64,000 nucleotides of DNA. Source: Streptomyces canus (GTDB lineage Bacteria > Actinomycetota > Actinomycetes > Streptomycetales > Streptomycetaceae). Below, piece by piece: positions 28,195-36,360 of the stretch. Each line of letters opens with the position of its first letter. Within the stretch, counting starts at the first letter, position 1. The notes under the pieces were generated by a model. That model was not told where the DNA came from. It ran no database searches and was given only the letters and a program-made list of their open reading frames with translations. The stretch is taken from the NCBI RefSeq assembly GCF_041435015.1, contig NZ_CP107989.1, positions 8,866,001 through 8,930,000 on the forward strand, written 5' to 3'. The translations under genes were made by a program, and so were the position numbers.

Positions 28195-29250
28195 TCAGCG
28201 TTTTCCCTGCTGAGCGAGCCACGCCTCGTAATGATCGAGGACCGTCTCCTCGACCGGGCGGTAGACGAGGCCCAGTTCGTTCACGCTGCGGCTGTTGTCC
28301 ACCGTGAAGCGGATGCCGAGGTGTTTGCGGATGTAGTCCTGGGTCAGTCCGAAGGCGGGGCCGAGGACGCGCACGGGCCAGTGGGGGAGCGCGGTGCGCG
28401 GGATGCGCAGGCCGAGGGGATGGCGGGTGCGGATGATGCGGGACATGTCGTGGAACGACGTCATCGTCGGCGCGGCCAGGATGTAACGGCCCTTCGCGTC
28501 GGGCTTCTCCGCCGCCGCGATGTGTGCGTCGGCGACGTCACGGACGTCGACCGTGGTGAAGCTGAAGTCCGGGGCGCCGTAGAAGAAGTAGCCCTTGAAG
28601 AGTTCCTCCAGGAGGAAGAGGCTGCCGGACTCGGAGGCGGGCGTGAGCGAAGGGCCCAGGATCAGGCCGGGGTTGACGGACACCATGCGCCAGCGGGTCT
28701 GCGCGGCCTCCGCGTCCCAGGCCGCGCGCTCGGCGACCGTCTTGGCGTAGTGGTACGGGTTGTTCTCCACCGTGCTGCTGGTGTTGACGTACGTCTCCGA
28801 CAGGACCTGCCCCTCCATGTCCCGAACGTCGGAGTAGTCACCGAAGATCGCGCCGACCGTGGAGGTGAAGACCAGCCGCTCGACCGTCGGCGTCCGCTCG
28901 ATGCCGGCCAGGACGTTGCGGGTGCCGGTCAGGGCCGGGCCGACCATGTCCTTCTGGCCGTCCTTGATCTTCTCCGGCATGAAGAACGGCGAGGCGACAT
29001 GGAAGACGACGCGGCAGCCCGCCATCGCCTCGTCGAAGGAGCCCTCATCGAGGAGGTCGGCCTCGAACAGCGTGAGCCGGCCGGGGAACTCTGCTTCCAT
29101 CTGCCGCAGCGGCCGCACCTTCGCCGCGTTCGCGAGACTGCGCACGGTGGCGTGCACCTCGTCACCCCGCTCCAGCAGCCGCCGCACCAGATGACTGCCG
29201 ACGAACCCGCTGCCGCCGGTCACCAGAACGCTGCCCGAATCCGCACCCAT
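28195..29250 (-). CDS. NAD-dependent epimerase/dehydratase family (extended SDR, dihydroflavonol-reductase-like)
   Basis: 351 residues. The Rossmann start is VLVTGGSGFVGSHL, the active-site motif is YHYAK, and the Ser lies in FTSTVGAIFG. Length and the NPGLILGPSL segment fit the 3-beta-hydroxysteroid/dihydroflavonol-4-reductase branch of extended SDRs, which reduce ketones or oxidise alcohols with NAD(P). The substrate is unknown. It is too long and too different to be a uronate dehydrogenase, despite lying between an alpha-glucuronidase and a glucarate operon. GAGAGGAG precedes the ATG. Probably monocistronic. Confidence 0.85.
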   Translation of the reverse strand: MGADSGSVLVTGGSGFVGSHLVRRLLERGDEVHATVRSLANAAKVRPLRQMEAEFPGRLTLFEADLLDEGSFDEAMAGCRVVFHVASPFFMPEKIKDGQKDMVGPALTGTRNVLAGIERTPTVERLVFTSTVGAIFGDYSDVRDMEGQVLSETYVNTSSTVENNPYHYAKTVAERAAWDAEAAQTRWRMVSVNPGLILGPSLTPASESGSLFLLEELFKGYFFYGAPDFSFTTVDVRDVADAHIAAAEKPDAKGRYILAAPTMTSFHDMSRIIRTRHPLGLRIPRTALPHWPVRVLGPAFGLTQDYIRKHLGIRFTVDNSRSVNELGLVYRPVEETVLDHYEAWLAQQGKR

Positions 29251-29302
29251 GCGTCGCTCCTCTCACCGGGGAGTGACATTGAAGCACCGGCGGATCTTCG
29301 GC

Positions 29303-29545
29303 GGGAGGTGAGTGGACTCGGAGCGTCGCGCAGTTCAGGTCCCAGCTGCCGCCGGGGTAGTGGCCGGTGGAGAGCAGGGAGACGCCGGCGAAGAAGGTCA
29401 GCAGGCCGATCGGCGCGCGGATGCCGCCCGCGAGGCCCGGGACCGGATAGCGGGGGATAGTCGACAGCCACCACTTCACCAGGACCAGCCCGCGGGACAG
29501 GTGCTCGGGACATCTCGGGAGGATCCGGGATCCAGCCGGGCCGTA
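29303..29545 (-). pseudogene. DUF4389 membrane-protein fragment
   Basis: The 29251-29651 spacer holds no intact gene. In one minus-strand frame a segment reads LVKWWLSTIPRYPV followed by IGLLTFFAGVSLLSTGHYPGGSWDLN, which closely follows the DUF4389 pattern (VKWLLAIPHY ... FTGRYP). The preceding residues (CPEHLSRGLVLVKWW) also match that family's lead-in. No start codon or upstream half is present and the frame enters junk on both sides, so this is a remnant of a small membrane-protein gene. Confidence 0.55.
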
Positions 29546-29603
29546 CGGCTCGCCCGGTAGCGCGTGTCCGCCGTGGCCGGCCCCGCTCCCAAGGTGTCGG
29601 CAA

Positions 29604-29638
29604 AGACAAGACGCCCGGGTTCGCCGGGCGCCTTGTCT
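29604..29638 (-). terminator. Terminator of the aldarate operon
   Basis: AGACAAGACGCCCGG pairs with CCGGGCGCCTTGTCT (14 of 15 positions) around a five-base loop, starting 13 bases past the glucarate dehydratase stop on the minus strand, followed by TTT. Best intrinsic terminator in the window. Confidence 0.8.
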
Positions 29639-29651
29639 CATGGGGGTTCTG

Positions 29652-30905
29652 TCACCAACGGGGGAGCCTGAGTTCGTAGTCGGGCTGGAAGCGCCGCATG
29701 TATCCGGTGTCGTCGCGGCTGCGTACCCCGGAGTCGACGTAGAGGCGATGCAGCCGGGCCAGGGCCTCGTGGTCGAGTTCCACACCGAGGCCGGGTCCGG
29801 TCGGTACCTTGACCTCGCCGTCGCGGAACTCCAGGACACCGGGGAGGACGATGTCGTCCGCCGAGTTCCACGGGTAGTGCGTGTCGCAGGAGTGGTCGAG
29901 GTTCGGGATCGCCGCCGCCACATGGGTCATGGCGGCCAGGCTGATGCCCAGGTGCGAGTTGGAGTGCATGGACAGGGCGAGCCCGAACGCCTCGCAGACG
30001 GCGGCCAGTTCACGGGTGCGGCGCAGGCCGCCCCAGTAGTGGTGGTCGGTCAGCAGCACCTGGATCGCGTTCTGTTCGATCGCGGGCCTCAGATGCTCCC
30101 AGGCGATCACGCACATGTTGGTGCCCAGCGGCATCGGCGCGTCCTTCGCCACCGCCGCCATGCCCTCGATGCCCTTGGTCGGGTCCTCCAGGTACTCCAG
30201 GACACCGTCGAGTTCATGGGCCACGTACCTGGACGTGTCCACCGTCCAGGCCGTGTTGGGGTCCAGGCGCAGCGGCTGCCCGGGGAAGGCCTCCGCGAGC
30301 GCCTTGATCGCGGCGATCTCCTCGTCGGGCGGGAAGACACCGCCCTTCAGTTTGAACGACCTGAACCCGTACCGCTCCTGCATCAGCCGGGCCTGCTCCA
30401 CGATGCCGGCCGGGTCCAGGGCCTCGCCCCAGTCGTCGCCGACGGCGGCGCGGCCGTCGAGGGCCGGATGCTCGGCCCATTTGTAGAAGAGATACGCGGC
30501 GAACGGCACCGAGTCCCGAACCGTCCCGCCGAGCAGGTCGCTGACCGGGCGGCCGAGCAGCTTGCCCTGCGCGTCGAGACAGGCCACCTCCACCGCCGAA
30601 GTGGTCCAGCCGCGCTCGTGGGAGCTGGGCACGGTCGGGAGCAGGGCGGCGTCGATCGCGGCTCCGACGGCGGTCGTGTCGAAGACGTCCATGCCTGCGA
30701 CGACCTTCGCGGCGGCCTCAAGTCGTTCCAGTCGGGCGACGCCGCCGGGGGACTCACCGAGGCCCACCGTGCCGTCTTCCAGGACGAGTTGGAGGATGAT
30801 GCGCAGGGCGAGGGGCTCGTGCACGCCATTGGAGTTGAGCAGCGGCGGGTCGCGGAAGGCGATCGGGGTGACGATCAGCTCTTTGATCCGAGTCGGGTCG
30901 CTCAT
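29652..30905 (-). CDS. gudD: Glucarate dehydratase (enolase superfamily)
   Basis: 417 residues. The N-terminus (TPIAFRDPPLLNSNGVHEP) is characteristic of D-glucarate dehydratase. The barrel carries the KxK general base (SFKLKGG), three metal ligands (LDPN, LEDP, TNMC region) and HSNSHLGI with the other catalytic His. The enzyme removes water from D-glucarate (or L-idarate) to give 5-dehydro-4-deoxy-D-glucarate in the cytoplasm. Its start overlaps the stop of the 5-dehydro-4-deoxyglucarate dehydratase gene by ATGA, which performs the next step, so the assignment of both is mutually supported. Galactarate as substrate cannot be excluded. Confidence 0.9.
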   Translation of the reverse strand: MSDPTRIKELIVTPIAFRDPPLLNSNGVHEPLALRIILQLVLEDGTVGLGESPGGVARLERLEAAAKVVAGMDVFDTTAVGAAIDAALLPTVPSSHERGWTTSAVEVACLDAQGKLLGRPVSDLLGGTVRDSVPFAAYLFYKWAEHPALDGRAAVGDDWGEALDPAGIVEQARLMQERYGFRSFKLKGGVFPPDEEIAAIKALAEAFPGQPLRLDPNTAWTVDTSRYVAHELDGVLEYLEDPTKGIEGMAAVAKDAPMPLGTNMCVIAWEHLRPAIEQNAIQVLLTDHHYWGGLRRTRELAAVCEAFGLALSMHSNSHLGISLAAMTHVAAAIPNLDHSCDTHYPWNSADDIVLPGVLEFRDGEVKVPTGPGLGVELDHEALARLHRLYVDSGVRSRDDTGYMRRFQPDYELRLPRW

Positions 30906-31810
30906 GCGCCGACCACCTCCAGGCCGTGGTCGATGAGCTTGGACAGACGCGCGATGTGCTCCGGGGCCGGATCGACCAGGGGCGCCCGTACGCCACCGGC
31001 GTCCAGTCCACGCAGGGCCACTCCCGCCTTGACGAGCGCCACGGCATACCCCGGCACCTCGTCGCGGAGCTGGACGAGGGGGCCGTAGAACTCGTCGAGG
31101 AGGGTGTCGAGAAGCGGTCGGTCGCCCGCGGGGAGTGCCCGATGGAACGCGAGGGCGATCTCGGGCGCGAAGGCGAACACGGCGGAGGAGTACAGCGGGA
31201 CGCCGATGCCCTGATAGGCGGGCGCGGTCATCTCCGCCGTCGGGAGGCCGTTGAAGAACTGGAAGTCCTCCGTGCCCGGCACGGCACGCACCGCGCGCAC
31301 GATGCGGTGCATCCGCTCGATGTCGCCGAGGCCGTCCTTGAGGCCGACGACCCTGGGCAGTGCGGCGATCGCGGCGGCCGTCGCCTCGGTGAGGCGGGCG
31401 GTGCCGCGCTGGTAGAAGATCACCGGGAGCTCGCTTGCGGCGGTGACCTCCTCGACGTAGCGCACCAGACCCTGCTGCGGGGCCGTCACGAGGTACGGCG
31501 GGAGCAGCAGGATGCCGTCGGCGCCGGCCCGCGCCACGCGGGCGGCGTGGTCGCGGGCGACCGGGGTGGGGCCGCCGGCCGCGGCCAGGACGGGCACCCG
31601 GCCCGCGGTCGTCTCGACCGCGACCCGGGTGGCCCGCTCGATCTCGTCGGGCGTCAGCGCGTGGAACTCACCGGTGCCGCAGGCGACGAACACGCCGCCC
31701 GCACCGGCGGCGACGCCGCTGTCGATGTGCTGGGCGAGCCGTTCCTCGTCCAGCGAGCCGTCCGCGGCGAACGGGGTCACCGGGAAGAACAGCACTCCTT
31801 GGAACTTCAT
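30902..31810 (-). CDS. kdgD: 5-dehydro-4-deoxyglucarate dehydratase
   Basis: 302 residues, DapA/NanA-type TIM barrel. FFPVTPF and CGTGEFHAL form the N-terminal and phosphate-like loops, FYQRG supplies the Tyr, and GLKDGLGD holds the Schiff-base Lys. In this family the GxGE/GEF variant and length are typical of KdgD, which dehydrates and decarboxylates 5-dehydro-4-deoxyglucarate to 2,5-dioxopentanoate (2-oxoglutarate semialdehyde) and CO2. It lies between the permease gene (27 bp upstream) and gudD (overlapping), completing a short aldarate pathway. The final semialdehyde dehydrogenase is not in the window. Confidence 0.88.
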   Translation of the reverse strand: MKFQGVLFFPVTPFAADGSLDEERLAQHIDSGVAAGAGGVFVACGTGEFHALTPDEIERATRVAVETTAGRVPVLAAAGGPTPVARDHAARVARAGADGILLLPPYLVTAPQQGLVRYVEEVTAASELPVIFYQRGTARLTEATAAAIAALPRVVGLKDGLGDIERMHRIVRAVRAVPGTEDFQFFNGLPTAEMTAPAYQGIGVPLYSSAVFAFAPEIALAFHRALPAGDRPLLDTLLDEFYGPLVQLRDEVPGYAVALVKAGVALRGLDAGGVRAPLVDPAPEHIARLSKLIDHGLEVVGA

Positions 31811-31837
31811 GTCTCCCTCACACGTGGGGGGTCGGGG

Positions 31838-32782
31838 TCAGCCCTTCGTGGCACCGGCGGCGATGCCGGTGACCAGGGAGCGCTGGAGGAGCAGATAGAC
31901 GATCAGGCTGGGAATCAGGGCGATGACCGCACCGGCCAGGACCACGCCGGAGCCGACCTCGGGGTCGGTGCGCAGGATGGACAGGGCGACGGTGACCGTG
32001 TAGTCGGTGGGGTCCTTGGAGGCGATCAGGGGCAGCAGGTACTGGTCCCAGATCATGATGAAGCCGAGCACCCCTGCCACGCCCAGCGCGGGCCTGCACA
32101 GCGGCAGGATGATCTGCCAGAGCATCCGCAGTTCGCCGACGCCGTCGAGGCGGGCCGCCTCCTCGATCTCGGCGGGGATGTCCCGCATGAACTCGGTCAG
32201 CATCATCACCGAGAAGCCCCAGGCGCCCAGGGGCAGGATGACACCCCAGACCGTGCCCTTCAGGTCCAGGTGGACCACGGGGACGTCACCGAGGACCAGC
32301 GACAGGGGGATCGCGATGACCTCCTCGGGCAGCATCAGCGTCATCATGAACAGCATCATGATCAGCGCCTGGCCACGGAACCGGTGCCGCGCCAGCGCGT
32401 ACGCGGCCAGCGTGCACACCACGAGCTGGAGCAGCAGTCCGCCACCCGCGATGACCAGGGAGTTGCCGAGGTAGTCCCAGATGCCGCGCTCGCCCGCCAC
32501 CCTGAAGTTCAGCAGGGTGCTGTCGTGCGGCAGGAACGACAGCGAGGATCCGCTGGGGTTGGTGGTGAAGGCGCCTGAGAAGATCGTCAGGAAGGGCGCC
32601 GCGAAGACGGCGAGGGCGATCAGACAGAGCAGGATGCGCAGGGCCCAGGCGAGACCGGGCCGGTCGTTCCAGCCGAGGGCGGTGTCGAAGCGGGCCGGCG
32701 TGGTCCGCTGCGCCTTGCTGGTCCGTCCGGCCGGGGTGTCAGGTGCCGCCGGCCGGACGGGGTCGATGACGGGGGCGCTCAT
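31838..32782 (-). CDS. Carbohydrate ABC transporter permease (MalG-like)
   Basis: 314 residues with six membrane helices and the cytoplasmic EAA loop EIEEAARLDGVGELRMLWQIILP, which docks the ATPase. A hydrophilic N-terminal tail of about 45 residues precedes the first helix. The length and the GFSVMMLTEFMRDIP lead-in place it in the MalG/CUT1 group. Its start overlaps the stop of the other permease (ATGA). No ATPase gene is in this operon; CUT1 systems in Streptomyces are normally energised by the shared MsiK ATPase, encoded elsewhere. Likely cargo: an aldarate or uronate, or a short oligosaccharide carrying one. Confidence 0.9.
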   Translation of the reverse strand: MSAPVIDPVRPAAPDTPAGRTSKAQRTTPARFDTALGWNDRPGLAWALRILLCLIALAVFAAPFLTIFSGAFTTNPSGSSLSFLPHDSTLLNFRVAGERGIWDYLGNSLVIAGGGLLLQLVVCTLAAYALARHRFRGQALIMMLFMMTLMLPEEVIAIPLSLVLGDVPVVHLDLKGTVWGVILPLGAWGFSVMMLTEFMRDIPAEIEEAARLDGVGELRMLWQIILPLCRPALGVAGVLGFIMIWDQYLLPLIASKDPTDYTVTVALSILRTDPEVGSGVVLAGAVIALIPSLIVYLLLQRSLVTGIAAGATKG

Positions 32783-33699
32783 CGCGCTTCTCCCCTCTTG
32801 CGGAGGTGGTTGACCAGGACGGTGAGCAGCAGCGTCACGCAGAGCAGGACGACCGAGGCCGCCGAGGCGCCGCCGATGTCGTTGCGGCTGAAGCCCAGGG
32901 TGTAGGCGCGGGTCATCCAGACATCGGTGGACCCGGCGGGGCCGCCGCCGGTGAGGACGTAGACCTCGGTGAACACGCGCAGTCCGCGGATCGTGGCGAG
33001 CGTGAGCACGATCATGAGCGCCGGACGGATCGCGGGAAGCGTGACGAAGCGCAGCCGCTGCCACAGCGAGACACCGTCCATCGCCGCTGCCTCGTACAGC
33101 GAGCGGTCCACGCCCGCGAGACCGGCGAGGAAGATCACCATGTTGTACGGCGCCCAGATCCAGATGCCCATCACCATCGTCGAGTACAGCGCGATGCCGG
33201 GGTTGTCGAGGAACTGGACGGTCCCGACTCCGAAGAAGTGCAGGCCGCTGTTGAGCAGGCCGTCGGAGGTCGGGTAGTACATCAGCCGCCACAGCTCGCC
33301 GACGACCGCGGTGGCCGTGACGGCGGGCAGGAAGACCGCGGTGCGGAGGAACTTCAGCGAACGGGCCTGGCCCTCGAGGAGCAGCGCGAGAGCGAACCCG
33401 AGCAGGATCGCGCCGACCGACTGGCCTATGCCCAGGATCAGGGTGTGCCCGATGGCGTCCTGGAAGCGGTGGTCGGTCAGGACCCGGCTGTAGTTCTCGA
33501 GGCCTGTCCACTTGTCGCCGAGGAAGGGCCTGACGTCGAAGAAGCTGAGCCATATGCCCTTGGCCATCGGCCAGAACTTGAAGACGAGGGCGAGCAGCAG
33601 ACCCGGAGCCAGGAAGAGCCAGGGGACGACGGCCTTCTTGTCGAAGGCCCTCCTGCCCGTGCCTTCGCGCGCCCCGGGGGCGGGAACGGTAGCGGTCAT
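32779..33699 (-). CDS. Sugar ABC transporter permease (MalF-like)
   Basis: 306 residues, six membrane helices after a short cytoplasmic tail. The EAA loop is SLYEAAAMDGVSLWQRLRFVTLP and the C-terminus ends in a basic KRGEAR. This is the MalF-side partner of the MalG-like permease. Both ends overlap neighbours by ATGA, so binding protein and both permeases are translationally coupled in the order typical of CUT1 operons. Confidence 0.9.
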   Translation of the reverse strand: MTATVPAPGAREGTGRRAFDKKAVVPWLFLAPGLLLALVFKFWPMAKGIWLSFFDVRPFLGDKWTGLENYSRVLTDHRFQDAIGHTLILGIGQSVGAILLGFALALLLEGQARSLKFLRTAVFLPAVTATAVVGELWRLMYYPTSDGLLNSGLHFFGVGTVQFLDNPGIALYSTMVMGIWIWAPYNMVIFLAGLAGVDRSLYEAAAMDGVSLWQRLRFVTLPAIRPALMIVLTLATIRGLRVFTEVYVLTGGGPAGSTDVWMTRAYTLGFSRNDIGGASAASVVLLCVTLLLTVLVNHLRKRGEAR

Positions 33700-35030
33700 G
33701 TCAGCAGGTCCTGGTCCTTGAGGTCACCGGCGAGGGTGTCGTTCAGCTCCTTGAGCTGCGAGCGGACGTCACCGCCGCAGTACGTGAAGATCGAGTTCAG
33801 CGCGTCGGCGGTGTCCTGCTTGATCGGGGCGAAGTCCGGCGCGTTCGGGAACTGCTCGGAGGCGTGCTCGTAGGCCTTCTGTACGACACTCCAGCGGGCG
33901 TCGTTCCTGACCTTCGCCGCGTCCAGCGTGGAGTTCACGGGGATACGCACGACGGGCTGGTGGACGCCGGTGCCGGCCATGGCGATCTTCTGGCCCTCGG
34001 CCGAGACCAGGAACGAGGCCAGCGCCAGCTCCTTTTCGTCCTTGCCGGTCCTGGCACCGAGGTAGACGTTCTCGCCGTCGGCCAGCACATCGCCTCCGGC
34101 CGGGCCGGAGGGGGCGGGGACGACCTCGTACTTGTCCTTGCCGGGCGTGGCGTCGAAGGTGGTGATGTTGTACGGGCCGGTCATGTACATCCCGGCGTTG
34201 CCGTCCTGGAAGTTGGTGGCCGTCGCCGTGACGGCGGTGATCGCGCCGGGCTGGACGACACCCTTCTTGCCGCAGAAGAGGTTGTCCTTCATCCAGGTCA
34301 CGGCGTTGATCGCGGCGGTCGAGTCCATGGCGGGGGTGTACGTGCCCTTGCCGTCCGGCGCGATGATCTGCGCGCCGCCCTGCCACAGGAAGCTCGCGCC
34401 CCACATGGCGGCGTAGCCGTTCTGGGCGCTGGCCGGTGCGACCATGCCGTAGGTGTCGGCCTTGCCGTCGCCGTCCGGGTCCTCGGTGGCGAAGGCCTGG
34501 GCGACGGAGAGCATCTCCTGCCAGGTCGTCGGCGCCTTCAGCCCGAGCTTCTTCAGCCAGTCGGACCTGATCATCAGAGTCTGCGCCTGACGGGAGTACG
34601 GGATGCCGTAGTGCTTCCCGTCGATGCCGACCGTGGAGGACCAGGACTTGTCGGTGATCCGGTCGCCGCCCGCGATCGAGGCGGGGTCGATCGGCTTGAG
34701 CAGACCCTGGCTCTGGTAACTGCCCATCAGCGCCGTGTCGTTGATCATGACGTCCGGCAGGTCCTTGGTGGACGCCCGGCTCTGGAGCTGTTGGTCGAAG
34801 TTGACGACCGGCTGATAGTCGATCTTGATGCCGGTCTTCTTGGTGAAGGCGGCGAAGACCCGGTCGTAGGTGGCGGCCGAGTCCGGATCGCTCCGGGTCC
34901 AGACCTCCAGCGTGTTCGGATCGCTGTTGCCCGCGCTGTCGGAGCCGGAGCCACAGGCGGCCGTTCCGAACATCAATCCCGCGACGGTGGCCGCCGCGGC
35001 CAGGCGGTGTCGTCGTCGGCGATCGCCCAT
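33696..35030 (-). CDS. Sugar ABC transporter substrate-binding lipoprotein
   Basis: 444 residues from the ATG at 35030. A basic start (MGDRRRRHRL) and hydrophobic segment lead to the lipobox FGTAAC (lipidated Cys at about 26) followed by a Gly/Ser linker. The body fits a cluster-D type CUT1 binding protein (LEVWTRSDPDSAATYDRVFAAF, GKHYGIPYSRQ, WGASFLWQGG). An upstream in-frame ATG at 35063 lacks a ribosome site, while ACGGAGAG precedes 35030. First gene of the five-gene operon that ends with glucarate dehydratase; location is the outer face of the membrane. Sugar specificity is inferred from the operon, not seen. Confidence 0.92.
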   Translation of the reverse strand: MGDRRRRHRLAAAATVAGLMFGTAACGSGSDSAGNSDPNTLEVWTRSDPDSAATYDRVFAAFTKKTGIKIDYQPVVNFDQQLQSRASTKDLPDVMINDTALMGSYQSQGLLKPIDPASIAGGDRITDKSWSSTVGIDGKHYGIPYSRQAQTLMIRSDWLKKLGLKAPTTWQEMLSVAQAFATEDPDGDGKADTYGMVAPASAQNGYAAMWGASFLWQGGAQIIAPDGKGTYTPAMDSTAAINAVTWMKDNLFCGKKGVVQPGAITAVTATATNFQDGNAGMYMTGPYNITTFDATPGKDKYEVVPAPSGPAGGDVLADGENVYLGARTGKDEKELALASFLVSAEGQKIAMAGTGVHQPVVRIPVNSTLDAAKVRNDARWSVVQKAYEHASEQFPNAPDFAPIKQDTADALNSIFTYCGGDVRSQLKELNDTLAGDLKDQDLLT

Positions 35031-35067
35031 GGACGCTCTCCGTTCCTGTCCGTGCTCGTTCATATCC

Positions 35068-35082
35068 GTGAACTCGCTTCAC
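35068..35082. promoter_or_regulatory. Inverted repeat in the leader of the aldarate operon
   Basis: GTGAA-N5-TTCAC (extended by one C/G pair on each side) lies 12-26 bp downstream of the predicted transcription start and 38 bp before the start codon. It may be a second operator or a leader hairpin. Confidence 0.45.
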
Positions 35083-35100
35083 GAATCTAAATGATCGGCC

Positions 35101-35135
35101 AAGCTACGGATCGTTTCTTCCGTATGTCAAGACAT
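35101..35135 (-). promoter_or_regulatory. Promoter and operator of the aldarate operon
   Basis: On the minus strand a perfect -35 TTGACA (35130-35125) is followed by an 18-bp spacer and -10 TAGCTT (35106-35101), placing transcription start near 35094. The palindrome ATGTC-AA-GACAT (35124-35135) covers the -35 box; a GntR-type dimer bound there would block polymerase. No regulator gene lies next to it; the divergent kinase-like gene is 87 bp away and could share control. Confidence 0.7.
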
Positions 35136-35221
35136 GACGGGGAGTCTTCACAGAGGCTGTGCACGAGCTCTTCGGGAAAGCTGGTGCGAAAGCTGTGGTG
35201 TGAGTGATCAGGGAGACGCAG

Positions 35222-36097
35222 GTGTACGACGACAGCGACGGCCCGCGTGAGGCGGCGGAGCGGCTCACAGGCCGTACGGCGACGGATGAGCGCCCGCTGT
35301 CCGGCGCGCTGGCCGAGGTGGTCCTCGACGACGGCCGGACGGTGATGGTCAAGCGCGCCGACAGTCTTGAGGAGGCCCGGGCGGAGGCGGCGGGGCTGCG
35401 CTGGCTGGCCGGTGCCGGCACCGTCCCGGTGCCGATTGTGTACGGCCAGGACGGCCAGGGCGGCCACTGGCTGGTCACCGACCTGATCGCGCGGGGGCGG
35501 CCGAACCGGGAGGCTGCGCTCGGCCTGGGCCGGGCGCTGGCGGGCTTGCACCTCGCCGGGGCGCCCGCCTTCGGCTCGGCGCCGCCCGGTGGCCCCCGGG
35601 AGGCCTGCATCGGGCGCGCACCCATGCGGAACGTCGAGGGCACCGACTGGCCGGAGTGGTACGCCGAGCACCGGGTGCTGCCGTATCTGCGGAGCGCGGT
35701 GAACGACGGCACCATGACGCTTTCGGAGGCCGAGGTGATCGAGCGGCTCTGCGAACGGCTGCCCGGTCTCGCGGGCCCCGCCGAGCCCCCGGCCCGGCTG
35801 CACGGCGACCTGTGGAACGGAAACGTGCTGTGGGGCGCCGACGGCCACGCCTGGCTGATCGACCCGGCCGCGCACGGCGGCCACCGCGAGACCGACCTCG
35901 CGATGCTCCACCTCTTCGGCTGCCCGCACCTGGGCGAGGTGCTGCGCGGCTACGAACAGGTGGCACCGCTCGCCGACGGCTGGGCCGAACGCATCGGGCT
36001 CCACCAGCTGTTCCCCCTGCTGGTGCACACCGTGCTGTTCGGGCGGGGCTACGCCGAACAGGCCCTCAGCACGGCGAAGGCGGCCCTGGAACGGTGA
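35222..36097 (+). CDS. Fructosamine/ketosamine kinase-like protein
   Basis: 291 residues. The kinase-fold N-lobe Lys sits in VMVKRAD, the catalytic loop is HGDLWNGNVLW and the metal site is WLIDPAAHGGHRETDLAML; this set is diagnostic for the fructosamine-kinase family (PF03881). Such enzymes phosphorylate ketoamines on glycated proteins or metabolites so that they break down. The GTG at 35222 is chosen because GGGAG lies seven bases upstream; the GTG at 35204 has no ribosome site. It is divergent from the ABC/aldarate operon and ends before the tandem structured elements at 36137-36343. Confidence 0.88.
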   Translation: MYDDSDGPREAAERLTGRTATDERPLSGALAEVVLDDGRTVMVKRADSLEEARAEAAGLRWLAGAGTVPVPIVYGQDGQGGHWLVTDLIARGRPNREAALGLGRALAGLHLAGAPAFGSAPPGGPREACIGRAPMRNVEGTDWPEWYAEHRVLPYLRSAVNDGTMTLSEAEVIERLCERLPGLAGPAEPPARLHGDLWNGNVLWGADGHAWLIDPAAHGGHRETDLAMLHLFGCPHLGEVLRGYEQVAPLADGWAERIGLHQLFPLLVHTVLFGRGYAEQALSTAKAALER

Positions 36098-36136
36098 GTA
36101 CACCGGTCCAGGGCCGCCTGAGCGGGTGACATCGCG

Positions 36137-36212
36137 GGCGAGGAGAGCGAAGGAGCTGATTTCACGCCCCGAAGGGCAGTCGCTGAGAAGGAAGCTCCCT
36201 CATGGCCTCGCC
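36137..36212 (+). ncRNA. Structured RNA-like element, copy 1
   Basis: Outer stem GGCGAGG (36137-36143) pairs with CCTCGCC (36206-36212). Inner stem GGAGCT (36152-36157) pairs with AGCTCC (36193-36198). A small hairpin GCCC-CGAA-GGGC occupies 36166-36177. Purine-rich unpaired strands (AGAGCGAA and GAGAAGGA) are shared with copy 2. No open reading frame explains the conservation. The strand is assigned by the purine-rich side and is not certain. This and copy 2 fill most of the 36098-36360 spacer. Confidence 0.55.
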
Positions 36213-36264
36213 ACGGGCGGTACGGCCGCGGTGACCCGCGGGTGCCGCCCGGTGCGATGTCGAC

Positions 36265-36343
36265 GGCGAGGAAAGCGAAGGGGCTGGAGCTTTGGAGGCC
36301 CGGTTGTCAGCCGGTGAGAAGGAAGCCCCTTCATGGCCTCGCC
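36265..36343 (+). ncRNA. Structured RNA-like element, copy 2
   Basis: The same outer stem, GGCGAGG (36265-36271) with CCTCGCC (36337-36343). The inner stem is now GAAGGGGCT (36277-36285) with AGCCCCTTC (36324-36332), nine perfect pairs. Where copy 1 has an A-T pair, copy 2 has G-C, a compensatory change. The apical part differs (a CCGG...CCGG hairpin around 36300-36314). The two copies start 128 bases apart, in the same orientation, between convergent genes. Confidence 0.6.
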
Positions 36344-36360
36344 ACGACAGACGCTAGCAG

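Noticed and set aside
28195..29250. Uronate dehydrogenase linking the alpha-glucuronidase to the glucarate operon
   Set aside because: The pathway context is tempting, but the protein is about 85 residues longer than known uronate dehydrogenases and has the dihydroflavonol-reductase layout.
36137..36343. Hammerhead or other self-cleaving ribozyme
   Set aside because: CTGAT and GAA-like strings occur, but the required core order (CUGAUGA, GAAA, cleavage triplet) is not met in either copy.
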